From RYN-133 sp963708645 (lineage in GTDB: Bacteria > Actinomycetota > Actinomycetes > Mycobacteriales > Jatrophihabitantaceae), in assembly GCA_963708645.1 (NCBI GenBank), contig CAVPTA010000006.1:124001-188000 (forward strand): DNA of 64,000 bases, written 5' to 3'. Shown here in pieces: positions 1 through 9,660 of this stretch (within the stretch, counting starts at the first letter, position 1; the number at the start of each line of letters is the position of its first letter). A model generated the notes under the pieces. It saw nothing but the letters and a program-made list of their open reading frames with translations, searched no databases and was not told the origin of the DNA. The translations under genes and the position numbers were made by a program.

Positions 1-121
1 CACGATCAAGTTCCAGAAGAACGGTGAGGTCGTGGCCAACAACCTGATCGTGAACCTGTTCGAGCAGAAGAACGGACAGATCGTCGGGCTCGGTGACATC
101 AACAAGGCCACCGCAAAGTGA
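1..121 (+). CDS. livK: Branched-chain amino acid ABC transporter substrate-binding protein, C-terminal end (partial)
   Basis: The window opens inside a reading frame whose last 39 residues, ending NKATAK, resemble the C-terminus of periplasmic-binding-fold proteins of the LivK family (IKF..NGEV pattern). The gene starts before the window. It sits directly upstream of livH, livM, livG and livF on the same strand, which is the usual order, so the product would be the extracellular receptor lipoprotein of this importer. Only the tail is seen, so the assignment relies mainly on context. Confidence 0.75.
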   Translation, partial: TIKFQKNGEVVANNLIVNLFEQKNGQIVGLGDINKATAK

Positions 122-154
122 CCTTGTGTCGGTTGGCTAGCTAGTCCCACGTGA

Positions 155-187
155 CGGGGCGAGTCGGATAGCATCCGGCTCGCCCCG
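155..187 (+). terminator. Stem-loop between livK and livH
   Basis: CGGGGCGAG at 155-163 pairs with CTCGCCCCG at 179-187. CGGAT at 165-169 pairs with ATCCG at 173-177, a T-G pair joins the two helices, and the loop is AGC. A short T run follows at 193-196. This is a strong intrinsic-terminator-like hairpin. Between a binding-protein gene and its permease genes such a hairpin typically lets the binding protein be made in excess; that role is inferred. Confidence 0.75.
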
Positions 188-261
188 CACGCATTTTCTG
201 CCTTGGTCAGTCGGGTCGCGCCGTGCGCGGCGCGCGCGTCTAGTTTCGAGGAGCTATCGGC

Positions 262-1213
262 GTGAGCCAATCCCAAGACTGGTTCCAGCAGTTACCGCAG
301 AACATCGTGATCGGTCTCGAACAGGGATCGATGTACTCGCTGATCGCTCTCGGGTACACGCTCGTCTACGGCGTGCTGCAGCTGATCAACTTCGCGCACA
401 GCGAGGTGTTCATGACCGGGGCCTTCGGTAGCTATCTGGTCGTGAACGGCATCGTCGGCAACCGACATCTGAGCGGGGCGATGGTGCCCCTCACGGTCGT
501 GGCCGGCGTGCTGTCAGGTGCGATCTGCGGCGCGGCAATCGCCTGGCTGCTCGAGAAGGTCGCCTATCGCACGCTGCGCCGCAACGGCGCGCCGAAACTG
601 GCGTTCCTGATCAGCGCGATCGGGGCCTCGCTGTTCTTGTCGAACCTCGCGGGCAAGCTGTTCAACCGACTACCGAACAACTCGTTCCCGACGTACTTCA
701 ACGTCAACCATCAGCTGTTCACGATCGGCAGTGCGAAGGTGTCGCTGATCGTCGTGATCATCGTGGCCACCGCGCTCGTCATGATGCTGTTCCTCGACCG
801 GCTTGGTGAATGCCACGAAGCTCGGACGCGGCATCCGCGCCGTCGCCGAGGACGCGCCGACCGCGGCGCTGATGGGCATCGACATCGACAAGACGATCTC
901 GCGCACGTTCGTGATCGGCGGTGCCCTCGCCGGCGTCGCAGGCTTCATGTTCGGAACCGCCTTCGGCGTCGGCAACCTGATGGGCTTCACGCCGGGCGTC
1001 AAGGCGTTCGCCGCCGCGGTGCTCGGCGGCATCGGCAACATCCGCGGCGCCATGATCGGCGGCCTGATCCTCGGCCAGGCCGAAGTGCTCATCTCGGCGT
1101 TGCCGTTCGTCGGCGCACAGTGGAACGACGCGGTGAGCTTCGTCGTCCTCGTGCTGATCCTGCTGGTGCGACCTACCGGCATCCTCGGCGAGCGGTTGGG
1201 ACGGGCGGCATGA
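262..1213 (+). CDS. livH: Branched-chain amino acid ABC transporter permease LivH (one frameshift)
   Basis: Integral membrane permease of the leucine/isoleucine/valine importer. GTG start at 262 has GAGGAG at 248-253. The N-terminal part carries the LivH motif YTLVYGVLQLINFAHSEV and several hydrophobic helices. The reading frame breaks near 804 in CTTGGTGAA; removing one G joins FLDRL to VNATKLGRGIRAVAED, the conserved cytoplasmic loop that contacts the ATPases. The second frame runs to the stop at 1213 and includes the GIGNIRGA segment. Joined length is about 316 residues, normal for LivH. The break is most likely a one-base insertion error. Next gene: livM, about 100 bp downstream. Confidence 0.88.
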
Positions 1214-1313
1214 GCGACGCTTGCGGAGCGAATCAAAGACATGTTCCACGCCGCCAGGCGCGGTTGTCGGTGCCGACTGGCCCGAGCGCAGCGAGTGGTC
1301 ACGAGGTGACCGC

Positions 1314-3597
1314 ATGAGAAGCAACACGAGCGTGCTCGTCAAGCGGCTTGCTCGCCTGCCTGTTCGGCGGAGTCGTGCTCGCGCTCATGGTGGGCAATCA
1401 GGAAGGCACGTTCAACGACTTCGGGATCGCGTTCAAGGAAGCCCTGTGGCGCCCGCGCGTCTTCATCTTCCTGGCGATCGGTGTCGTGATCTTCCTGCTG
1501 ATCACATTCTGGCCACTCGTCCGGCCCTACATCCGACGCCCCGGCGTTGCCAGCGCGGGCGCCGGCATCCTCGTGATCATCGCTGCACAAACGATCATGA
1601 ACTGGTACGACCCGCTCGCAAGCGTGACCAGCGGCAAGTTCGGTGACCTCCGCAGCGCGGTCGACAAGACGACAGGCCTCGGTCAAGTGACCACCTGGTT
1701 CTTCGACTGGATGGCCTGGACGCTCGCGGCTGCTGGGTTGGTCGCGTGCGCGATCGCGATCGCGGCACGGATCCGGATCGCCGGCTACGTGGCTGCTGTC
1801 ATCGGTGTGCTCGGTGCTGCTGCCGCATACGACGCGCACACCAGCGTGATCGACCTGACGAAGCAGATCGACCACTCGCTCGGCATGTTCGCCGACATGA
1901 TCGGGTTCCTCATCCTCGGCGGCGCCGGCCTCATCGCGGCGCTGTCGAAGAAGGAGGTCGCGGATCCGCAGGGCTTCATCCGTGACGCGATCAGCTACCG
2001 CAACGGGCTGTTCGTCGTCCTCATAGCGGTCGTGATGGGCCTGCTCGCCCTGCTCAACGACTGCTGGACCGGACCGCTGGTTCTCAACGCCGACCTTGCC
2101 GATTCGAGCAGGGACTTCAAGGGCACCGCGATCAGCTCACTCGGCAGCGATTATCTCGCATGGCTGGGTTGGACGCTGTTCGTCGTGGCAACGTTGCTCG
2201 CGCTGGCGACGGTGTTCGTCCCGGTGCGCGTGGTGGGCCTGCTCAGCACCGTGGTTTCGCTCGTCGGCATCGTGACGACGTTCTTCACGCTCAAATCCAT
2301 GACCGAAGTCGTCGCGAAAGTGGCGTCGACGAACGGCGCGGAGTGGATGAACCTTGGTGTCGGCGGCTTCATCATGTGCCTCGTGTTCGCCGTCTACATC
2401 GCGGGTGCGGTCCAGGCGGGCGCGTTCAGCCGTCGGAAGGCGAAAACGGTCGACCCCGCCGACGCGCCGGCCGCGGTGCTGGCGGAAGAGCCGGTCACCA
2501 AGAAGGGCAGGCGCACCGCCGGGCAGCGCAAACTGCCGGTGACCTCGATGGTCGGTGCGGTGAGCGGGTCGCGCAACGTTCGGGCAGTGCTGATCATCGG
2601 TCTCGCGATCGCGATCTTCTACCCGCCGATGCTTCCGGTCGTTTGGCAGAACGTCCTCGTCGTCCAGATCGGCGTGTTCGTGCTGCTCGCGCTCGGCCTG
2701 AACGTGGTCGTCGGCTGGGCCGGCCTGCTGGACCTCGGCTACATCGCCTTCTACGAGGTCGGCGCTTACACGACGGCGTACTTCTCAGGTTCCCTGCCGA
2801 TCAAGCCACCGAGCTGGCTGCACCTCAAGCCGCTCGAAACGATCCCGTTCGCGATCCTGGCGTGTTTGATCGCCGGCATTCTGCTGGGCGCGCCGACGCT
2901 GCGCCTGCGCGGTGACTACCTGGCGATCGTCACGCTCGGCTTCGGTGAGATCACCCAGCTGTGGGCGATCAACGCGCGCGGGATCACCGGCGGCCCGCAG
3001 GGCCCGACGATCCCGCACCCGTCGATCCACCTGTTCGGCATCAACGTCACCTTCGGTGAGGACAACCTGCCCTACTGGTACCTGCTACTGATCATGCTCG
3101 TAGTGGTGCTGATCTTGTTCTACCGGCTCGAAGGGTCACGAATCGGACGAGCGTGGGCGGCCATCCGCGAGGACGAGGTCGCCGCGCAGGCATCAGGTGT
3201 GAACACGGTGCGGGTGAAGCTGCTCGCGTTCGCGATCGGTGCGTCCACCTCGGCGCTGGCAGGATCGTTCTTCGCCAGCCAGGTCGGCTACTTCGACCCG
3301 AGCCTGTTCACGCTGCAGGCGTCGATCCTCATCGTGGCCTACGTCGTCTTCGGCGGCATGGGTTCGCTGGCCGGCGCAATGGCCGGTGCGGCAGCGCTCA
3401 CCTGGCTGCCGCAGTTCCTGAAGGACCAGGTACCCCAGAACGACCGCCAGATGTGGGTCGGCGCGCTCGTCCTCGCGATGATGATCTTCCGACCGGCCGG
3501 GTTGCTGCCCGCTCGCAGACGCAAGGCCGAACTGCAGGGACTCGATGCGCCGGCCTCCGCCGAGGTATCGGCCGTGCCGGCGTCGGAGGGGTTGTGA
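1314..3597 (+). CDS. livM: Branched-chain amino acid ABC transporter permease LivM with long N-terminal membrane extension (one frameshift)
   Basis: Second permease of the importer. ATG at 1314 starts MRSNTSVLVK; one surplus base near 1344 breaks the frame, after which GLLACLFGGVVLAL continues (otherwise a TTG at 1348 must be used). The C-terminal 310 residues are classical LivM: GLNVVVGWAGLLDLGYIAFY, LRLRGDYLAIVTLGFGEI and AWAAIREDEVAA. The N-terminal 430 residues are extra membrane helices holding two similar W.TL-plus-four-helix blocks, making about 760 residues against 300-420 for the core family. A Lys/Arg-rich linker near residues 375-400 separates the halves. Overlaps livG by one base. 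Confidence 0.9.
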
Positions 3598-4514
3598 TGA
3601 CCGAAACCGCCACGAAGCCCGATGAAACCGCGGCGCCCGACATCGTTTTCGACGTGAGTCACGCGACGCTGCGCTTCGGCGGTGTAGTGAGTCTGAACGA
3701 CATCTCGATGCAGATGCGTCGCAGCGAGATCCTCGCCGTGATCGGCCCGAACGGGGCCGGTAAGACATCGCTGTTCAACTCGCTCACCGGTGTCTACACG
3801 CCGCAAGAAGGTGAGATCACGCTGGCCGCGCGGCTGGGCGACGAGCCACGCAGCGTGCTCGGCCGCAAGACGCACGTCATCAATCACATGGGTGTTGCGC
3901 GCACGTTCCAGAACATCCGGCTGTTCCCGGCGTTGACGACGATCGAGAACGTCAAGGTCGGCATCGAGACCCGGATGAAGGCCGGTCCGATCGCGTCGAT
4001 GCTCGGCATGCCGTGGCAGCGTCGCGAAGAGAAGCGCAGCACCGACACTGCGATGGCGTTGCTGCGTGAGGTGGGGCTCGCTCGCAAGGCGAACGAGCTC
4101 GCACACTCGCTGGCCTACGGCGAGCAGCGGCGACTCGAGATCGCCCGCGCCCTCGGCACCGATCCCGGTGTGCTGCTCCTCGACGAGCCGGCGGCAGGCA
4201 CCAACCCGGTCGAGAAGCGCGAACTCGCCGAGCTGATCCAGCGAATCAACGTCGAGCGCGGCATCAGCGTCCTGCTCATCGAGCACGACATGAAGCTCGT
4301 CATGTCGATCGCGCACCGCATCATCGTGTTGAACTTCGGCGAGAAGATCGCCGAAGGCACTCCGGACGAGATCCAGCGCAACCCCGCGGTCATCGCTGCT
4401 TACCTCGGCACGTCCGCCGATGACGTCGAGACGACCGACCAGCCGGAGTTGCATCTCATCGATACCGAGGGCGTGCAGGTGCGTGACGAGGAACCCGAAG
4501 AGACGGGGGAGTAG
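3597..4514 (+). CDS. livG: Branched-chain amino acid ABC transporter ATP-binding protein LivG
   Basis: Cytoplasmic ATPase of the importer, 305 residues. Walker A GPNGAGKT at 50-57, Q-loop in ARTFQNIRLF near 101-110, signature-like SLAYGEQRR at 171-179, Walker B LLLDEP at 193-198 and the switch His in IEHDMK. The LivG-specific AAGTNPVEK follows Walker B. ATG at 3597 overlaps the livM stop by one base, so the two are translationally coupled; an in-frame GTG at 3594 is possible. A 35-residue acidic tail extends past the usual end. Confidence 0.95.
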   Translation: MTETATKPDETAAPDIVFDVSHATLRFGGVVSLNDISMQMRRSEILAVIGPNGAGKTSLFNSLTGVYTPQEGEITLAARLGDEPRSVLGRKTHVINHMGVARTFQNIRLFPALTTIENVKVGIETRMKAGPIASMLGMPWQRREEKRSTDTAMALLREVGLARKANELAHSLAYGEQRRLEIARALGTDPGVLLLDEPAAGTNPVEKRELAELIQRINVERGISVLLIEHDMKLVMSIAHRIIVLNFGEKIAEGTPDEIQRNPAVIAAYLGTSADDVETTDQPELHLIDTEGVQVRDEEPEETGE

Positions 4515-4516
4515 CC

Positions 4517-5248
4517 GTGGCCAAGGGTGACTTGATGCTCGATGTCCAGGACATCGAGGTGCGCTACGGCAGCATCCGTGCGCTGACCAGCGTGACGTTC
4601 CAGGTGAACGAGGGCGAGATCGTCGCGCTGCTCGGCGCCAACGGCGCCGGCAAGACGACCACGCAGCGCGCGGTGTCGGGCATGCTGCGGCCGACGCGCG
4701 GATCGATCGTGTATCGCGGCGACCGCACCGACGGCATCGCGGCGCACAACCTGATCCGGCGCGGGATCTGCCACGTCCCCGAAGGACGGCACGTGTTCCC
4801 GCGCATGACCGTCGCCGAGAACCTCGACATGGGCGCGTTCCGGTTCCGTCGCGTCGACCCCGCCGATGTCGACCGGGTGCTCGAGATGTTCCCGATCCTC
4901 AAACAACGATTCCGCCAACCAGCAGGAACCCTGTCGGGTGGCGAACAGCAGATGCTGGCCATCGGTCGTGCGTTGATGGGACACCCCGAGCTGCTGCTGT
5001 TGGACGAACCGTCGATGGGGCTCGCTCCGCTGATCGTCGAGCAGATCTTCTCGATCGTGCGTGAGATCAACGAGACGGGCGTGACGGTGTTGCTCGTCGA
5101 GCAGAACGCTTCGCAGGCGCTCGGACTGGCAGATCGCGGCTACGTCCTCGAGACAGGTGAGATCGTGCTCTCCGGTACGGGTCAGGAATTGCTCGCCGAC
5201 GACCGCGTGCGCGCCGCGTATCTCGGCGAGGAGATTTCCACCGCTTAG
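4517..5248 (+). CDS. livF: Branched-chain amino acid ABC transporter ATP-binding protein LivF
   Basis: Second ATPase of the importer, 243 residues, normal length. Walker A GANGAGKTT at 40-48, signature LSGGEQQ at 139-145, Walker B LLLLDEPS at 159-166, and LVEQNASQAL typical of LivF. GTG start at 4517, two bases after the livG stop, so it is coupled. It closes the liv operon; the next gene lies 93 bp away and is unrelated. Confidence 0.95.
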   Translation: MAKGDLMLDVQDIEVRYGSIRALTSVTFQVNEGEIVALLGANGAGKTTTQRAVSGMLRPTRGSIVYRGDRTDGIAAHNLIRRGICHVPEGRHVFPRMTVAENLDMGAFRFRRVDPADVDRVLEMFPILKQRFRQPAGTLSGGEQQMLAIGRALMGHPELLLLDEPSMGLAPLIVEQIFSIVREINETGVTVLLVEQNASQALGLADRGYVLETGEIVLSGTGQELLADDRVRAAYLGEEISTA

Positions 5249-5316
5249 CGTCAGGGGGTTGCGCTACTCCCGGCACAGGGTCCTATGGTTGCAGGTGCAG
5301 CTATCCCCCCTTCCTC

Positions 5317-5333
5317 ACCTCCAACCGGGAGGT
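5317..5333 (+). promoter_or_regulatory. Small hairpin covering the ribosome binding site of the following GNAT gene
   Basis: ACCTCC at 5317-5322 is the exact complement of GGAGGT at 5328-5333, with a five-base loop. The second arm is the Shine-Dalgarno sequence for the GTG at 5342. It could damp translation, but a six-pair stem can arise by chance. Confidence 0.3.
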
Positions 5334-5341
5334 TCCATCTA

Positions 5342-5965
5342 GTGACGCGCGCGAGCGTACGGGTGCGCCCTGCCGAGACAGCCGATGTCCCGGCCCTGGT
5401 CACCCTCATCAGTTCGGTCGATACGAAGTCGGGTGTTTTCAGCGGACGCGGCCTGGTCGATCCCGACCTCGCGCACCTTGCGGCCCGGCTCACCACGATC
5501 TTGTCCGAGGCGGGCCGCACTCTGGTCGTGGCCACCGACGACCAGACCGGCGACCTCGTCGGTCTGCTGGTAACGAAGATGGACGAGATCGGCGCGATCG
5601 ACCTGACGCCTGCCGTCCACGTGACGCATCTGCTTGTCACGCCGACACATCGCCGTCGTGGCGTCGGTCGCACGTTGCTGGCCGCGGCCGTCCATCTGGC
5701 CGACGAGCGCGGCGTCGACCGGGTGCTGGCGACCGCCGCATCTGGCTCGCGCGAGGCCAACCGTTACCTCGCCCGCCTCGGTTTCGCGCCGCTCGTCGTC
5801 CACCGGGTCGCCTCCACCGCCGCGCTGCGGCGTTCGCTGGGGATCTCCGACGTCTCCGAGCGCATCGCTCTGCTGCGGCGCGCCCGGCTCAACCGGGTGC
5901 AGCGGACCGCCTCGGGCGCGCGACCACGCGGGCTCGTCGGCCGCGGCGTCGGACGAGGCGCCTGA
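5342..5965 (+). CDS. GNAT family N-acetyltransferase
   Basis: About 207 residues. The acetyl-CoA binding motif A is clear: HVTHLLVTPTHRRRGVGRTL, with the R/Q-x-x-G-x-G/A loop RRRGVG. A C-terminal region (residues 150-207) rich in Arg follows the fold. GTG at 5342 is chosen because GGGAGG at 5327-5332 is well spaced and the protein then starts directly with the fold (RVRPAETADV). It stands alone between livF and polA. Substrate unknown. Confidence 0.85.
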   Translation: MTRASVRVRPAETADVPALVTLISSVDTKSGVFSGRGLVDPDLAHLAARLTTILSEAGRTLVVATDDQTGDLVGLLVTKMDEIGAIDLTPAVHVTHLLVTPTHRRRGVGRTLLAAAVHLADERGVDRVLATAASGSREANRYLARLGFAPLVVHRVASTAALRRSLGISDVSERIALLRRARLNRVQRTASGARPRGLVGRGVGRGA

Positions 5966-6004
5966 CCCGCGGCTAGCGTCCGACCACAGTCCTAGAGTGG
6001 GGCC

Positions 6005-8713
6005 GTGGCTGACACCGCGACGAGACCTGCGACCACCTCTCGACTCCTGCTCCTGGACGGGCACTCGCTGGCGTACCGCGCGTTCTACGCACTGCGCGAG
6101 GTAGAGATGTCGACGACGACCGGGCAGCCCACGAACGCGGTGTTCGGGTTCACCTCGATGCTCATCAATCTGATGCGCGACGAGCAGCCCACCCACATCG
6201 GCGTGTGCTTCGACGTATCCCGCAAGACCTTCCGGTCCGAGCAGTACGCCGAATACAAGGCCGGCCGCTCAGCCATGCCCGACGACTTCCGCGGCCAGGT
6301 CGAACTCATCCGGCTCGTGCTCGACGCACTGCGCATCCGCTATGTCGCCGTCGAGGGATACGAGGCCGACGACCTGATCGCGACCCTGACGACGCAGGCC
6401 GACGCCGAGGGCATGCAGGTGCTCATCTGCACCGGCGACCGCGACGCGCTGCAACTGGTCAACGACCACGTCACCGTGCTCTACCCGAGGCGCGGCGTCA
6501 GCGACATGAACCGCTTCACGCCCGAAGCCGTCGAAGAGAAGTACGGCCTCACGCCCACGCAGTACCCCGACTTCGCCGCGCTGCGCGGTGACCCGAGCGA
6601 CAACCTGCCGAGCATCCCGAGCGTCGGTGAGAAGACCGCTGCCAAATGGGTCCGCGAGTACGGCAACCTCGACGGCCTGGTCGCCAACGTCGACACCGTC
6701 AAGGGCAAGGTCGGCGACGCACTACGCGAGCACCTGGCGGGCGTGCTCATGAACCGCCGCCTGACCGAGCTCGTGCGTGATGTGACCCTCGATGTGACAC
6801 CCGACGAACTCGAGCGGCAGCAGTGGGATCGCGAAGAGGTGCACAAGCTCTTCGACGACCTGCAGTTCCGCGTATTGCGTGAGCGGCTGTTCCAAGAGGT
6901 CGCCGCGGCCGAGCCCGAGGCCGAAGAGGGCTTCGACGTTCGCTACGAGCGCCTCGACGTCGACGAGGTCGAGCAGTGGCTCGATGAGCACGCCCGCAGC
7001 GGCGACCGCGTCGGCGTTGCCTTCCGTGGCCAGTGGGGGCGGGGGACGGGCTCGCTCACCGGGTTGGCGCTCGCAAGCTCTGACGGCGCATCGGCCTACC
7101 TCGACCCGTCCCGCATGAGCCCCGACGACGACGCTGCGGTAACCGCGTGGCTGGCCGACCCGGCGATACCGAAGGCGACCCACGACATCAAGGGACCGGT
7201 GCTCGCATTGCGCGAACACGGTTGGCGCATCGACGGGGTCACCAGTGACACGCAGCTCGCGGCGTACCTGCTCCGTCCTGACCAGCGCACGTTCGATCTG
7301 TCCGACCTCGCGCTGCGCTACCTGCGGCGCGAGCTGCGCAGCAACGTCGAAGAGTCAGGTCAGCTGACCCTCGACGGCGGTCTCGACGAGTCCGACGACG
7401 CCCTGGCTGAGATCGAGACGGTGCAGGCGACCGCGATCAACGACCTGGCGACAGCCTTTGACGCCGAACTCGACACCGGCGGTGCATCGCGGCTGCTCGC
7501 CGAACTCGAGCTGCCGTTGACGTTCGTCCTCGCCGACATGGAAGCGGTCGGCATCGCGGCCGACACCGATGCGCTGATCGATCTGCAGTCCGAACTGGGC
7601 GGCGCGGTCAAACAGGTCGAGCAGGACGCACATCAACTTGTCGGGCGCGAGTTCAACCTCGGGTCCCCGAAGCAACTGCAAGAGATCCTGTTCGACGAGC
7701 GGAAGTTGCCCAAGACCAAGCGGATCAAGACCGGCTACACGACCGACGCCGACTCGCTGACGGATCTGTTCGCCAAGACCGGCGACGAGTTGCTCGGTCA
7801 GCTTCTGCGCCACCGCGAGGTCGCCAGGCTCAAGACCGTCGTCGACGGATTGCTGCCGCTGGTCGATGACCACAATCGCATCCACACCACGTTCAACCAG
7901 ACCGTCGCCGCGACCGGGCGGCTGTCGTCGGTTGATCCGAACCTGCAGAACATCCCGGTACGCACCGCTGAGGGACGCCGCATCCGTGAGGCGTTCGTCG
8001 TGGGCGCCGGTTTCGAGTCACTGATGACCGCCGACTACAGCCAGATCGAGATGCGGATCATGGCGCACCTCTCCGGCGATGCGGGTCTGATCGAGGCGTT
8101 CACGACCGGCGAAGACCTGCACACGTTCGTCGCCTCGCGTGCGTTCGACATCCCGACCGATGACGTCGACCCCGAGATGCGTCGCCGCATCAAGGCGATG
8201 TCCTACGGCCTGGCCTACGGATTGTCGGCGTTCGGACTGTCGAAGCAGCTCAAGATCACACCCGACGAGGCCCGTGGCCAGATGGACGCCTACTTCACCC
8301 GCTTCGGCGGCGTCCGCGACTACCTGCGTTCGGTCGTCGAGGACGCCCGACAGACCGGCTTCACCGAGACGATCATGGGACGCCGCCGGTATCTCGCGAA
8401 CCTCAACAGCGAGAACCGCAACCTGCGCGAGATGGCCGAACGTGCCGCGCTCAACGCCCCCATCCAGGGCAGCGCAGCAGACATCATCAAGGTCGCCATG
8501 CTCGGCGTGCACCGCGGGCTGGCCGACGCCGGCCTCAGGTCGCGACTGCTGCTGCAGGTGCACGACGAACTCGTCCTCGAGATCGCCGCCGGCGAGCGCG
8601 ACCAGGTCGAAGCGCTCGTGCGCGACCAGATGGGAAACGCCTACAAGCTCGGCGACGTCCCGCTGGACGTGTCGGTGGGCATCGGCCGCACCTGGCACGA
8701 AGCGGCGCACTGA
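6005..8713 (+). CDS. polA: DNA polymerase I
   Basis: 902 residues. It fills gaps and removes RNA primers in repair and lagging-strand synthesis. The N-terminal 5'-3' exonuclease domain (about 1-300) has LLLDGHSLAYRAFYAL, the acidic cluster VEGYEADDLIATL and GDPSDNLPSIPSVGEKTA. A middle 3'-5' exonuclease-like domain shows no clear catalytic DIE motif, as usual in actinobacteria. Polymerase motif A DYSQIEMRI is near 677, motif B RRRIKAMSYGLAYG near 724 and motif C QVHDELVLE near 851. GTG start at 6005. No frame break, unlike many neighbours. Confidence 0.97.
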   Translation: MADTATRPATTSRLLLLDGHSLAYRAFYALREVEMSTTTGQPTNAVFGFTSMLINLMRDEQPTHIGVCFDVSRKTFRSEQYAEYKAGRSAMPDDFRGQVELIRLVLDALRIRYVAVEGYEADDLIATLTTQADAEGMQVLICTGDRDALQLVNDHVTVLYPRRGVSDMNRFTPEAVEEKYGLTPTQYPDFAALRGDPSDNLPSIPSVGEKTAAKWVREYGNLDGLVANVDTVKGKVGDALREHLAGVLMNRRLTELVRDVTLDVTPDELERQQWDREEVHKLFDDLQFRVLRERLFQEVAAAEPEAEEGFDVRYERLDVDEVEQWLDEHARSGDRVGVAFRGQWGRGTGSLTGLALASSDGASAYLDPSRMSPDDDAAVTAWLADPAIPKATHDIKGPVLALREHGWRIDGVTSDTQLAAYLLRPDQRTFDLSDLALRYLRRELRSNVEESGQLTLDGGLDESDDALAEIETVQATAINDLATAFDAELDTGGASRLLAELELPLTFVLADMEAVGIAADTDALIDLQSELGGAVKQVEQDAHQLVGREFNLGSPKQLQEILFDERKLPKTKRIKTGYTTDADSLTDLFAKTGDELLGQLLRHREVARLKTVVDGLLPLVDDHNRIHTTFNQTVAATGRLSSVDPNLQNIPVRTAEGRRIREAFVVGAGFESLMTADYSQIEMRIMAHLSGDAGLIEAFTTGEDLHTFVASRAFDIPTDDVDPEMRRRIKAMSYGLAYGLSAFGLSKQLKITPDEARGQMDAYFTRFGGVRDYLRSVVEDARQTGFTETIMGRRRYLANLNSENRNLREMAERAALNAPIQGSAADIIKVAMLGVHRGLADAGLRSRLLLQVHDELVLEIAAGERDQVEALVRDQMGNAYKLGDVPLDVSVGIGRTWHEAAH

Positions 8714-8719
8714 CTCTGG

Positions 8720-8734
8720 CCCGCCGTAGGCGGG
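8720..8734 (+). terminator. Hairpin between convergent polA and GNAT genes
   Basis: CCCGCC at 8720-8725 and GGCGGG at 8729-8734 form a GC-only stem with a three-base loop. It starts seven bases after the polA stop and faces a convergent gene. No T run, as is common in actinobacteria. Confidence 0.5.
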
Positions 8735-8776
8735 TCGACCTCCGCTCCGCTGTCGGCGGGCGGGGAATGGCGCAGA

Positions 8777-9643
8777 TCAGGCCGGCTGGTACTCCATCCA
8801 CTCCCTGTCGATCTGCAGGCCGGTGTTCAGATAGAGATTCAGGGCGCTGCGGTTCTCTGCCTGGACTGCGAGCCCGAGCACCGTCGCACCGGCGTCGCTG
8901 CGCCGACGCAGACCGTCGAGCAGCAGGGCGCGGCCGAGACCGTTGCCCCGCTCGTCCTTTGCGGCGGCGAGCTGGGCGATCCAACCCGTGCCGTCGGAGA
9001 AGATGCGTCCGGTCGACACGCCGACCAGACGGTCGCCGCGCCAGGCGAGCACCTGCAGGTCGGGCACCGTCGTGTCGGTGATGAACAGCTCGCGCCAGTC
9101 CTCGAACTCGCGATGCGGGTGACCTGGCACCTCGGCCCAGCCCGCGTCGACGTAGATCAGGTGATACATGGCTGCGGCGTCGCCCGGCGTGAAGTCCCGG
9201 GTCTGGACGCCGTCGGGGTAGCGGGGTTCGGCGATGGTCCAGTCCTGCGCCACCGGACGGATGAGTTCGAAGCTTGATCGCGCGTGCCGCCAGCCGTGTG
9301 CCGAGAGGGCCGCGCGCATCGCCTCGTCGCGATCGAGCACCTCGATGTGGGCACCGTCGAAGCGGGCGTACCAATCGATCAGGTCGTCGGCGACCGCGCC
9401 GGTCAACTGCTGGTCGGGGTCGGTGACGAACCATGCGTCGTATTCATTGCGCACCGCAACCGCGACCAGGCGATCACCGTCGGTGAAGACCCGACTGTTG
9501 GTCTCGAAGTCAGTGATGTGATCGAAGTGCTCGCCGATCTCTGCTTCGTCCTCTTCAGGTGCGCCGAACCAGAACGTCGCGGCGCGTGTGGCCAGTTCGG
9601 CCGCGGCAGGGATGTCGTCTCGTGTGGCGGGACGGCTTTGCAT
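8777..9643 (-). CDS. Tandem-GNAT acetyltransferase, mycothiol-synthase-like
   Basis: 288 residues made of two GNAT units. The C-terminal unit is the better conserved: AQLAAAKDERGNGLGRALLL contains the acetyl-CoA loop RGNGLG, then VQAENRSALNLYLNTGL. The N-terminal unit (1-140) is degenerate. The tandem architecture resembles MshD and related actinobacterial acetyltransferases, but MshD identity is not claimed. ATG at 9643 starts MQSRPATRDDIPAAAEL. Convergent with polA; its 3' neighbour on the same strand is the methyltransferase upstream. Confidence 0.8.
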   Translation of the reverse strand: MQSRPATRDDIPAAAELATRAATFWFGAPEEDEAEIGEHFDHITDFETNSRVFTDGDRLVAVAVRNEYDAWFVTDPDQQLTGAVADDLIDWYARFDGAHIEVLDRDEAMRAALSAHGWRHARSSFELIRPVAQDWTIAEPRYPDGVQTRDFTPGDAAAMYHLIYVDAGWAEVPGHPHREFEDWRELFITDTTVPDLQVLAWRGDRLVGVSTGRIFSDGTGWIAQLAAAKDERGNGLGRALLLDGLRRRSDAGATVLGLAVQAENRSALNLYLNTGLQIDREWMEYQPA

Positions 9644-9660
9644 CCCCTCATCGTGCCGCG

